The notes below the pieces were generated by a model. The model ran no database searches and was not told the origin of the DNA. It saw nothing but the letters and a program-made list of their open reading frames with translations. Below are positions 21,871 to 29,429 of a stretch of DNA of 64,000 bases, in pieces. Within the stretch, counting starts at the first letter, position 1, and each line of letters starts with the position of its first letter. The DNA lies in assembly GCF_048820915.1 (NCBI RefSeq), contig NZ_JBMERR010000005.1:143385-207384 (forward strand). The letters run 5' to 3'. Source of the DNA: Cribrihabitans_A pelagius (lineage in GTDB: Bacteria > Pseudomonadota > Alphaproteobacteria > Rhodobacterales > Rhodobacteraceae). A program made the position numbers and the translations under genes.

Positions 21871-23151
21871 ATGGCCCTGCCCGAAGTCAAGCAAAGCGCA
21901 ACCGAGGCGCGGCTGGCCGCGCTCACCCTTCCTGAGGGCGGCTGCCTGATGAAGGCGCGCCAGGCGGCGCTGTCGCGGGTGCAGACCATGGGTCTGCCCT
22001 CGCGCCGCGACGAATACTGGAAGTACACCAAGCCGGACACGCTGGTGCAGGCCGAGGCGCTGGAAGCGGCCGTCTTCCACGCCGGCGAGGCACCGATGTT
22101 CAGTGCCTTTGACCGGCTGAACATCGTCTTTGTCGATGGTGTCTTTGATGCCGAAGCCTCCGACGATCTGTCGCTCGAAGGCGTGACGATCGACCGGCTG
22201 CAGGATATCTGCGGCAAGGATATCCATTGGGCCAAGGACTTGTACGGCGTTCTTGAAGCACGCGGCCAGACTCCGGTGGAACGCCCGCTGGCAGCTCTGA
22301 ACACCGCCTTTGCCTCCGACGGTCTGGCGATCCGGGTTACCGGCAAGGCCTCCAAGCCGATCAACCTCACTTATGTGCATTCGGACAAGACCTCCGACGC
22401 CATCCTGCACCACGTGATCCGCGTGGAAAGCGGCGCAGAGGTAACGGTGCTGGAAAACGGCCCCGCGGCCTCGCGCTTCAACAAGTGCATGGAGATCGAC
22501 ATTGCCGATGGCGGCCAGATGCACCTGGTGCGCGCCCAGGGCCGCGATCACGAGCGCCGCGCCGCGACGCATTTGTTTACGCGCCTGGGCGCCGAGTCGG
22601 TGTTCAAGAGCTTCACCCTCACCGTGAACGGCGTGCTGACCCGCAACGAAGCGGTGATCGAGCTCACCGGCGACGATGCGGTTGCGCATATCGCGGGCGC
22701 CTGCGTCGGCGATGGTGACTTCCACCACGACGACACCGTCTTCATCACCCATGACGCGGTGAACTGCGAAAGCCGCCAGGTGTTCAAGAAGGTGCTGCGC
22801 AACGGTGCTACCGGCGTGTTCCAGGGCAAGATCCTGGTGAAGGCAGGCGCGCAGAAGACCGACGGTTACCAGATCTCGCAGTCGCTGCTTCTGGACGACG
22901 ACAGCCAGTTCCTCGCGAAGCCCGAGCTGGAGATCTATGCCGACGACGTCGCTTGCTCGCACGGCTCCACTTCCGGCGCGATCGACGAAGACGGCCTGTT
23001 CTACCTGCGCTCGCGCGGGGTGCCGGAAGCCGAGGCGACCGACCTGATGACGCTCGCCTTCCTGGCCGAAGCGGTTGAAGAGATCGAGGATCCGCGCATC
23101 GCCGCGGATATCGTCTCCCGGCTCGAAGGCTGGCTGGCCCGGCGCCGCTGA
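21871..23151 (+). CDS. sufD: Fe-S scaffold subunit SufD
   Basis: This 426-residue protein has the SufD layout: a helical N-terminal part with PSRRDEYWKYTKPDTL, the beta-helix, and the C-terminal motif ACSHGSTSGAIDEDGLFYLRSRG split across 22945-23015. It is the partner of SufB in SufBC2D and takes part in iron entry. Its stop overlaps the start of the next membrane-protein gene by one base (TGATG). Confidence 0.96.
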   Translation: MALPEVKQSATEARLAALTLPEGGCLMKARQAALSRVQTMGLPSRRDEYWKYTKPDTLVQAEALEAAVFHAGEAPMFSAFDRLNIVFVDGVFDAEASDDLSLEGVTIDRLQDICGKDIHWAKDLYGVLEARGQTPVERPLAALNTAFASDGLAIRVTGKASKPINLTYVHSDKTSDAILHHVIRVESGAEVTVLENGPAASRFNKCMEIDIADGGQMHLVRAQGRDHERRAATHLFTRLGAESVFKSFTLTVNGVLTRNEAVIELTGDDAVAHIAGACVGDGDFHHDDTVFITHDAVNCESRQVFKKVLRNGATGVFQGKILVKAGAQKTDGYQISQSLLLDDDSQFLAKPELEIYADDVACSHGSTSGAIDEDGLFYLRSRGVPEAEATDLMTLAFLAEAVEEIEDPRIAADIVSRLEGWLARRR

Positions 23152-23636
23152 TGTCCGTCACCACGGATATCCCGGCAACCTACAGGCGGCCGCGCAGGGT
23201 GTTTGCGCGGCTTCTTGGCATGGGGCCGCGTGAAGACCGCCTGCTGGCGATGCTGATCGCGGCCTGCTGCCTGCTGTTTGTGGCGCAGATGCCGAAGCTG
23301 GCGCGGGAAGCGCATCTGACCGGGCAGGAGCTGAATATGCTGCTCGGCGGCTCGCTCCTTGGGCTGGTCTTCATCTTGCCGCTGCTGCTTTATGCGCTGT
23401 CCTGGCTTGTGCATCTGATCGCGCGCGCCGCGGGCGGGCAGGGCGGCAGCTACCAGGCCCGGCTGGCGCTGGTCTGGGCACTGCTGGCGGCGAGCCCGCT
23501 GATCCTGCTGCATGGGCTGGTGTCCGGTTTCATCGGTCCGGGCCCGGCTCAGGATCTGGTCGGCTTCCTGTGGTGCATCGTATTCGTGTGGTTTTGGGTA
23601 TCCGGCATGATTCAAGGGTATTGGGCACGGGCATGA
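23151..23636 (+). CDS. Membrane protein within the SUF operon, YIP1-like (first)
   Basis: This 161-residue protein has four strongly hydrophobic stretches, for example LLAMLIAACCLLFVAQM, LLLGLVFILPLLLYALSWLV-like segments and VGFLWCIVFVWFWVSGM. No catalytic motif is visible. It weakly resembles the YIP1 family of small multi-span proteins. It overlaps sufD by 1 bp and the next gene by 4 bp (ATGA), so translation of all three should be linked. A role in Fe-S assembly is inferred only from the operon. No metal-ligand cluster is obvious. Confidence 0.75.
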   Translation: MSVTTDIPATYRRPRRVFARLLGMGPREDRLLAMLIAACCLLFVAQMPKLAREAHLTGQELNMLLGGSLLGLVFILPLLLYALSWLVHLIARAAGGQGGSYQARLALVWALLAASPLILLHGLVSGFIGPGPAQDLVGFLWCIVFVWFWVSGMIQGYWARA

Positions 23637-24217
23637 GCGCGCTGGCTGACTTCGCCCTCCTGACGGTGAAGACACCGGGGGAAGCCGCGCGCCGTCTGCT
23701 GGAGCGCCACTGGAGCCGCGAGGCGCTCTGGACCGCGTTCCTTCTGTCGGTGGTGCTTAACACGCTGGTCTACACGCTGCAGCGGGTCTTGTTCCCGCTG
23801 CCGCCCGAAGCCCTGCTGCCGCGGTTCTCGCCCGGCGTCTATTTCGGGCTGATGATGGTGGTGCAGTTCAGCTTCATTGCCATGCTGACCACTGCTGGCC
23901 GCTGGCTTGGCGGTGCCGGTGACCTCAGGGCGCTGCTGGTGCTGGTGGTCTGGCTGCAGCTGTTGCAGGCCGCGGCCAATGCGGCCGTCAGCTTCGTTTT
24001 CCTGCTGCTGCCACTGCTGGCGGCGTTCCTGAACCTCGGAGTCAGCGTCCTGGCGTTCTTCATCCTCTTGCATTTTGTCAAAGAGGCGCACAGCTTCGGC
24101 TCCGTCTGGCGGGCGCTGGGGGTGGTCGTGATGGCCAGCCTGATCCTGCTCTTCGCCGCTATCTTTCTTGCCGGTCTGATCGGGCCGGCCAATCTGGGAC
24201 TGCCCGACAATGTATGA
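23633..24217 (+). CDS. Membrane protein within the SUF operon, YIP1 family (second)
   Basis: This 194-residue protein starts MSALADFALLTVKTPGEAAR and has about five membrane segments. The pattern of an N-terminal amphipathic region with TPGEAARRLLE, followed by helices, fits bacterial YIP1-family proteins. The ATG at 23633 is chosen because it forms an ATGA overlap with the preceding stop. Its own stop lies 8 bp inside sufS. Function unknown. Its position between sufD and sufS suggests a membrane link to the SUF machinery, which is inference. Confidence 0.78.
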   Translation: MSALADFALLTVKTPGEAARRLLERHWSREALWTAFLLSVVLNTLVYTLQRVLFPLPPEALLPRFSPGVYFGLMMVVQFSFIAMLTTAGRWLGGAGDLRALLVLVVWLQLLQAAANAAVSFVFLLLPLLAAFLNLGVSVLAFFILLHFVKEAHSFGSVWRALGVVVMASLILLFAAIFLAGLIGPANLGLPDNV

Positions 24218-25430
24218 CGTGGAAAAAATCCGAGCCGATTTCCCGATCCTTTCGCGGGAGGTGAACGGCAAGCCGCTGACCTATCTGGACAATGGCGCCT
24301 CGGCCCAGAAGCCGAAAGCGGTGATCAACGCGGTGAACCGCGCCTATTCCGAGGAATATTCCAACGTTCACAGGGGTTTGCACTACCTCTCCAACCTCGC
24401 GACCGAGAAGTATGAAGCCGTTCGCGGAATCATCGCCCGGTTCCTGAATGCGGGCGACGAGCACTCGATCGTGCTGAATTCCGGCACCACCGAAGGCATC
24501 AACCTGGTGGCCTATGGCTGGGCCATGCCCAGGGTCGAGCCGGGCGACGAGATCGTTCTGTCGGTGATGGAGCATCATGCCAATATCGTGCCCTGGCACT
24601 TCCTGCGTGAACGCCAGGGCGCCGTGCTGAAATGGGTCGATACCGAAGCCGACGGCAGCCTCGATCCGCAGAAAGTGATCGATGCCATCACCCCGCGCAC
24701 CAAGCTGGTGGCCGTCACCCAGTGCTCCAATGTGCTGGGCACCGTCGTCGATGTGAAGGCGATCACCGAAGCGGCGCATGCCAAGGGCGTGCCGGTGCTG
24801 GTCGACGGCTCCCAGGGCGCGGTGCATATGCCCGTCGACGTGCAGGACATCGGTTGCGACTTCTACGCGATCACCGGCCACAAGCTTTATGGCCCCTCTG
24901 CCTCCGGCGCGATCTACATCAATCCCCAGCGCATGGCCGAGATGCGCCCCTTCATCGGCGGCGGCGACATGATCAAGGAGGTCAGCAAGGATCAGGTGAT
25001 CTACAACGATCCGCCGATGAAGTTCGAGGCCGGCACCCCGGGCATCGTACAGATCATTGGGCTGGGCGCGGCGCTGGAGTACATGATGGATCTCGGCATG
25101 GAGAACATCGCAGCACACGAGGCGGGCCTGCGCGATTACGCGCTCGAGCGGCTGGGAGGTTTGAACTGGCTGACCCTGCAGGGCACTGCGCCGGGCAAGG
25201 CGGCGATCTTCAGCTTCACCATGCAGGGCGCGGCGCACGCGCATGACGTTTCCACCATTCTCGACAAGAAGGGCGTGGCGGTGCGCGCAGGCCACCATTG
25301 CGCCGGGCCGCTGATGGACCACCTCGGCCATTCCGCCACCTGCCGCGCTTCCTTCGGCCTCTACAACACCAAGGCTGAGGTCGACACGCTGGTCGACGCG
25401 TTGGAACTGGCGCACGATCTGTTTGCTTGA
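24210..25430 (+). CDS. sufS: Cysteine desulfurase SufS
   Basis: This 406-residue type II desulfurase (MYDVEKIRADFPILSREVNG) matches SufS in length and key positions. The PLP lysine is Lys225 in ITGHKLYGPS, and the nucleophile is Cys364 in RAGHHCAGPLMDHLG; E. coli SufS uses Cys364. It supplies sulfur to SufB, usually through SufE or SufU, but neither is encoded next to it here. It overlaps the preceding membrane-protein gene by 8 bp. It ends the operon, and a 28-bp palindrome lies just downstream. Confidence 0.95.
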   Translation: MYDVEKIRADFPILSREVNGKPLTYLDNGASAQKPKAVINAVNRAYSEEYSNVHRGLHYLSNLATEKYEAVRGIIARFLNAGDEHSIVLNSGTTEGINLVAYGWAMPRVEPGDEIVLSVMEHHANIVPWHFLRERQGAVLKWVDTEADGSLDPQKVIDAITPRTKLVAVTQCSNVLGTVVDVKAITEAAHAKGVPVLVDGSQGAVHMPVDVQDIGCDFYAITGHKLYGPSASGAIYINPQRMAEMRPFIGGGDMIKEVSKDQVIYNDPPMKFEAGTPGIVQIIGLGAALEYMMDLGMENIAAHEAGLRDYALERLGGLNWLTLQGTAPGKAAIFSFTMQGAAHAHDVSTILDKKGVAVRAGHHCAGPLMDHLGHSATCRASFGLYNTKAEVDTLVDALELAHDLFA

Positions 25431-25439
25431 CACAACGGT

Positions 25440-25467
25440 GCCCAAGGGCTTTGCAAAGCCCTTGGGC
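25440..25467. terminator. 28-bp perfect palindrome between sufS and tmpB
   Basis: The arms GCCCAAGGGCTTTG and CAAAGCCCTTGGGC are exact reverse complements with no spacer. It sits between two convergent genes, 10 bp after the sufS stop and 18 bp from the tmpB stop. It would form a strong hairpin in either transcript. There is no T-run on either side, so bidirectional termination or transcript protection is inferred. Confidence 0.6.
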
Positions 25468-25484
25468 TCTGGTCCGGAGACCGA

Positions 25485-26090
25485 TTACCTTGCGGAATTG
25501 CCCGCGCTCATGTGCCTGTCGACCATTCGCTGCACCATCGGTGCAAAGTGCCAATAGTCCGGAGTCTGCATGTCTGCCCGCTTTCCGGCTTCATCCAGAT
25601 AGCGCACCGCGATGATCTGGCTAAGGTTCGGGTTCTTCTCGAAGTCCGCCGCTTCCTCCGCATTCATCGGCCCGCCCTGCAGGTTCAGCGAATGGAGGGA
25701 GGCCTCTGAAAGGCGGTTGAAATACTCTGGTTTGGTGGCGCAGAGATAGCGCTTGGCCGCCACATGATAGCGCACGCAATCGGTGATCACCGAGGGAAAG
25801 AAGCGCTCCAGCACCTCCGCGCCCGCTTCCTCGTGAAACCTGTCTTGGGTGTCATTCATGCTGAACGTCCCGAACTCGCTGGTGAAATGGCCGATATCAT
25901 GCAGCAGCGCGCCGACGATGATCTCCTCGGGCTGGCCGTTTGCCTCGGCGATCGCAGCGCCCTGAAGCATGTGTTCGGTCATGGTAACGGGTTCGCCCAA
26001 ATATTCCTCATCGCCACGGCGGTCGAAAATATCGCCAATGAAGGCAACGATATTGTCCGGGGTCAGTGTGCTGAATTCCTGCTTGCCCAT
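25485..26090 (-). CDS. tmpB: HD-domain mixed-valent di-iron oxygenase, TmpB/PhnZ type
   Basis: This 201-residue protein has an HD fold with His64-Asp65 in GALLHDIGHF, a further His in RYHVAAKRYLC, and the N-terminal segment EEYLGEPVTMTEHMLQ, where PhnZ has its Tyr/Glu substrate clamp. PhnZ-type enzymes use O2 to split a C-P bond next to a hydroxyl. Because the partner gene is a gamma-butyrobetaine-hydroxylase-like TmpA rather than PhnY, cleavage of hydroxylated 2-trimethylaminoethylphosphonate to glycine betaine and phosphate is the best reading. To my knowledge this pathway was worked out with Leisingera enzymes. It lies 4 bp after tmpA. Confidence 0.82.
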   Translation of the reverse strand: MGKQEFSTLTPDNIVAFIGDIFDRRGDEEYLGEPVTMTEHMLQGAAIAEANGQPEEIIVGALLHDIGHFTSEFGTFSMNDTQDRFHEEAGAEVLERFFPSVITDCVRYHVAAKRYLCATKPEYFNRLSEASLHSLNLQGGPMNAEEAADFEKNPNLSQIIAVRYLDEAGKRADMQTPDYWHFAPMVQRMVDRHMSAGNSAR

Positions 26091-26094
26091 CTGC

Positions 26095-27228
26095 TCAGAC
26101 CCGGTTTTGCGCGTTCAGCACGTTGAGAGTGGACATGAGCCCGTCCTTGTCGGCGTAAGCCCCCTGCAGCCAGCGCGAGCCAGCGCCGGAATAGCCCAGC
26201 CGCGCATGCAGCACGCGGGTGTTGTCGACGATGAAGCTTTCGCCCGGCTCCAGCTTGAAGGACACGCCCATGCTGGGGTCGTCGATGATCCCGCCCAATC
26301 GGCGGTAGGCGGCGTAATAGGCCTCCATCTGGGCAAAGGGCACATCCACGAAAGGTGCGGAGGAGCGGTTGTTGAAGCGGATGCCGGTCAGCTCGCCATC
26401 GGATGACAGTTCGATCATCGGGCGGCGCGACGACAGATGCACCCCGTCCGAGCCTTTGTACTCGAACCGCGCCGGGCAGCCTGCGAGCAAAGCAAAGCCC
26501 TCCGGGTCTTCCTCCCGCAGCCGCTCCGCCGCGCGGAAGCCGTCCACTACGATGCTGTCGCCGCCCTCGGCCGAGTTCTCCAAGCAATAGAGGATCTGCA
26601 GTGTCGGCACCGGGTCGCGGTAGGGGTTGTCGGTATGCGCCTGCAGGCCGAGCCCGGTGAAGGCGAGGTTGGTGGGGTTCACCTCGGTACGGACCTCGAA
26701 ATGGCGGCCATAATTGGTCTCCCGCACAAAGCCGAACATGTCCACGCAGTCGATCAGCGCGCCGTCGCGCACCGGGCCGTTTTCCAGCTTGGCAACGCCG
26801 AGCCGGGCAATCGCGCCCAGCCAGTCCCGCTTGACTGCCGGGTCGGCCTGCACGGCATCCCAGTCGAAAGCAGGCACCGCCTGCCGGTTGTCCCAGGTCA
26901 TTACACCCTCTGGCGTGCGGCCAAATTGCATATTCCGGTCAGAATCATAGGCGTGGGTCTTCAGCCACGCACCGGGGAAGGACACGGTCTTGCCCTCGGG
27001 CGCAAAAGTGATGGTCAGCGTATCGTCCTCAACGGCGGCGGTGCTGATCCGGGTATCGCCTGGGATGTCGCCGATTGTGATCAGCCGCTGGCCATTGCCG
27101 GGGGAACGGGTCTCCGGGTCCAGCGCATTGTCGCGCAGCCAGACCGCATGGAAGCGATGGCTGCTGCCATCGGCAAAACGCACGGTCAGGAAACGGCCGG
27201 ATGCATCGGCGGTGACGGAACGGGGCAT
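26095..27228 (-). CDS. tmpA: 2-oxoglutarate/Fe(II) dioxygenase TmpA (gamma-butyrobetaine hydroxylase-like)
   Basis: This 377-residue protein has the two-part architecture of gamma-butyrobetaine hydroxylase: an N-terminal small domain (residues 1-90) and a TauD-like catalytic domain. The iron triad is His198 and Asp200 in QAHTDNPYRDP and His341 in NTRVLHARLGYSG, with the 2-oxoglutarate Arg shortly after. The zinc cysteines found in the N-domain of carnitine enzymes (WLRDNC-type) are replaced: WLRDNALDPETRSPG. With the adjacent HD oxygenase it best fits TmpA, which hydroxylates 2-trimethylaminoethylphosphonate. The older annotation as a carnitine-synthesis enzyme is less likely here. Confidence 0.8.
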   Translation of the reverse strand: MPRSVTADASGRFLTVRFADGSSHRFHAVWLRDNALDPETRSPGNGQRLITIGDIPGDTRISTAAVEDDTLTITFAPEGKTVSFPGAWLKTHAYDSDRNMQFGRTPEGVMTWDNRQAVPAFDWDAVQADPAVKRDWLGAIARLGVAKLENGPVRDGALIDCVDMFGFVRETNYGRHFEVRTEVNPTNLAFTGLGLQAHTDNPYRDPVPTLQILYCLENSAEGGDSIVVDGFRAAERLREEDPEGFALLAGCPARFEYKGSDGVHLSSRRPMIELSSDGELTGIRFNNRSSAPFVDVPFAQMEAYYAAYRRLGGIIDDPSMGVSFKLEPGESFIVDNTRVLHARLGYSGAGSRWLQGAYADKDGLMSTLNVLNAQNRV

Positions 27229-27327
27229 GGTGTCTCTCCGGTTTGGCCTGGTTCACGCTTGCTTAGCTAGCCGGTCTCAGTCATCAAAAGAACTGTTTAA
27301 TTCAGGGCTGGAGGCTCAGGTTTTCTA

Positions 27328-28197
27328 ATGACAGAGACACGCACTCCCAAGCGGCTGCCGCCGCTCGACTGGCTGCGGGTGTTCGAGGCGGCGGGGCGGA
27401 ATGGCAATTTCACCGCCGCAGCCAAAGAGCTGGGCGCGACGCAGGGGGCCGTGAGCCAGCGCATCCGCAATCTCGAAAGCTGGCTGGGGCGCAAGCTGTT
27501 CCTGCGCGCGGCCCGGGGCGTCGCGCTCACCGTCGACGGAGAGAGTTACCTGCCGCTGGTACAGGACTCGCTTCGGGCGCTGGAGCAGGGCACCAGCAAC
27601 CTCTTCGGCCAGGGTCTGCGCGAGTTGCGCATCGCGGCGCTGCCCTCGCATCTGGAGCTTCTGGTCCTGCCGCGGCTGGGCCGCCTTGCCGCGGCGTTCC
27701 CGGGCCTGCGCCTGGTGCTGGACACGGTGCCCAAGCGCGGCGAGTTCGAGGCCGCGGGCGCGGCGGTCCACATCCGCTATGGCCGCGGCGACTGGCCGGG
27801 CCGGGCAGCGGCGCTGATTGCGGGGGAGGTCCTGCAGCCGATGACCGCACCGGGGCAGGCAGAGGGCTGGCGCCGGCTGCCTGCGATCACCCTGCGCGGC
27901 GAGCGGCCTGGCTGGAGCGAATGGGCCCGGCTCACCGGCCAGCCCGCGCCGCAGGACGGCTGGCTCTCCGCCGATTCCATGTCGCACGCGCTGCAGGCGG
28001 CGCGTCTGGGGCAGGGGGTGGTGCTGGGCTCCCGCGTGCTGGCGCGCGATTGCCTCGCGCTGGGAAGCTTGCAGACCGCGCCCGCCCCGGAGCTGCCAAT
28101 CACCGACGGCTACTGGCTGACCTGGCCCCCGAGCCTCGGCAGATCAGCGCGCCAGAATGCGGTGCTTGATGCGTTGGCGAAGGCGCTCGCCGCGTAA
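27328..28197 (+). CDS. LysR-type regulator divergent from tmpAB
   Basis: This 289-residue LysR protein has the N-terminal helix-turn-helix (DWLRVFEAAGRNGNFTAAAK, GATQGAVSQRIRNLE) and a substrate-binding domain of the GcvA-like kind. It is transcribed away from tmpA with a 99-bp shared spacer, the usual layout for a LysR activator of the neighbouring genes. The inducer may be the phosphonate or its product; that is inference. I see no clear T-N11-A dyad that decides the operator. Confidence 0.88.
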   Translation: MTETRTPKRLPPLDWLRVFEAAGRNGNFTAAAKELGATQGAVSQRIRNLESWLGRKLFLRAARGVALTVDGESYLPLVQDSLRALEQGTSNLFGQGLRELRIAALPSHLELLVLPRLGRLAAAFPGLRLVLDTVPKRGEFEAAGAAVHIRYGRGDWPGRAAALIAGEVLQPMTAPGQAEGWRRLPAITLRGERPGWSEWARLTGQPAPQDGWLSADSMSHALQAARLGQGVVLGSRVLARDCLALGSLQTAPAPELPITDGYWLTWPPSLGRSARQNAVLDALAKALAA

Positions 28198-28233
28198 GGC
28201 CTGCGTCCTGAACAGCATTGGGTTTGGGGGGAG

Positions 28234-28310
<77 letters not shown>

Positions 28311-28445
28311 CTGGATGTGCGGCGGGTATAGCGGGCAGCGCTGGCGGCTGCAACGGCAAATTTTCCGGGAACCGATTTTATTCTCAGGCGTTTTTTGCGG
28401 GGAAGGGACAGGATCCGCATGACACAGGCAGCAACCGCAGCACAT

Positions 28446-28476
28446 AAAAAAAGCCCGCGTGCAGAAACACGCAGGC
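28446..28476 (-). terminator. Intrinsic terminator of the MepK-like gene
   Basis: On the minus strand GCCTGCGTG pairs with CACGCGGGC (one U-G pair) around a TTTCTG loop, followed by seven T. It lies about 30 bp after the gene's stop codon. Confidence 0.85.
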
Positions 28477-28508
28477 CCAGGCGGGTAGAGGATACCCGTA
28501 GCTATGGT

Positions 28509-29078
28509 TCAGCCGTTCCAGCTGCGGACCTGGCCGCAATCCATGTGCACAAAATTGGAGCGCGCGTATTTGCCGACGCCGCCGGCGCGGCAGGCCTGGG
28601 CCGCTTTGGCCATCTGTGCGACCGAGCGCGATGCCAGCCGCAGATCGGCGGCCTGGCCGCGCATGTGCAAGGAGTTCTTCGCCACCCCGCGCGACCGGCG
28701 CCGCAGCATGGCGTTGGTCTTGGGGCTGCGGTAGCCCGACAGCAGCATAAAGGGTTCGTTCACATCGAGCAGGTTGTGCGAGGCAGCCATGATGTCGATG
28801 GTGCGCAGGTCCATCTGCTTGACGTCGCCGGTGCGCCAGTCCCGCATGATGTGGTTAACCTCGGCAACCGCGTCGGCGATGTACTCGCCGTCAATCCAGT
28901 AAACCATGTCGAGCCGTTCGCCGGTGCGGCCCGAATACATGCGGATCCGGCGGATATCGCCGCCGCCGCGAAGAAAGCCTGCCGCATTGGAGAAAGTCGG
29001 CGCCGCCGCTACTGCCGTTGCTGCGAACACACCCAAAAGGGAACGCCGGGACAAGCCCGTGCTCTTGAATTCTGCCAT
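28509..29078 (-). CDS. DUF882/M15-type murein endopeptidase, MepK-like
   Basis: This 189-residue protein starts MAEFKSTGLSRRSLLGVFAA, a twin-arginine style export signal, so it should act in the periplasm. The catalytic zinc motifs are SLHMRGQAADLRL (H-x6-D) and FVHMDCG (HxD), as in the YcbK/MepK branch of M15 peptidases. E. coli MepK cuts 3-3 cross-links in peptidoglycan. The ATG at 29078 is used because the signal peptide begins there; further upstream the frame has no recognisable domain. It is divergent from an L,D-transpeptidase gene, which makes those 3-3 links. Confidence 0.87.
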   Translation of the reverse strand: MAEFKSTGLSRRSLLGVFAATAVAAAPTFSNAAGFLRGGGDIRRIRMYSGRTGERLDMVYWIDGEYIADAVAEVNHIMRDWRTGDVKQMDLRTIDIMAASHNLLDVNEPFMLLSGYRSPKTNAMLRRRSRGVAKNSLHMRGQAADLRLASRSVAQMAKAAQACRAGGVGKYARSNFVHMDCGQVRSWNG

Positions 29079-29429
29079 GTTTCCTGTGCCGTCCCGTAAG
29101 CGATTTTGTCCTGCCAACTTGCCCGATGTTACGGGCGCGCTAACCTTCTTAGTTAACGTGAGGTGTATATGCCACAGGCGGACTCGTGAGCCAAGTTTTG
29201 ATTGCCGCACTGCGGCCGAAGCGGCGGATTTCGGCGAAATCCTGCGCATGAGGGGAGGGCGGCGGAACTTTTCCCCGCGACTGTGGCGCGGCGGCCGCAT
29301 AGGCGCGGCGCCGGTGCATCACCGCCGGATTTTACCGGATGTGATTGGACAGGCGGCTGTGGCCTTTACCAGAATTTCAGGTAGCTACAGCCAAAATAGA
29401 ACATCGAGCGGCTTTAAGGATTTGAAGAA
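29079..29429. other. Divergent intergenic region, MepK-like / LdtD-like genes
   Basis: The 351-bp spacer contains the promoters of the two murein genes. The part near 29140-29175 is AT-rich (CTTCTTAGTTAACGTG) and could hold the minus-strand promoter. The part near 29380-29429 is AT-rich ahead of the plus-strand gene. No gene or repeat is recognised in between. Confidence 0.45.
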
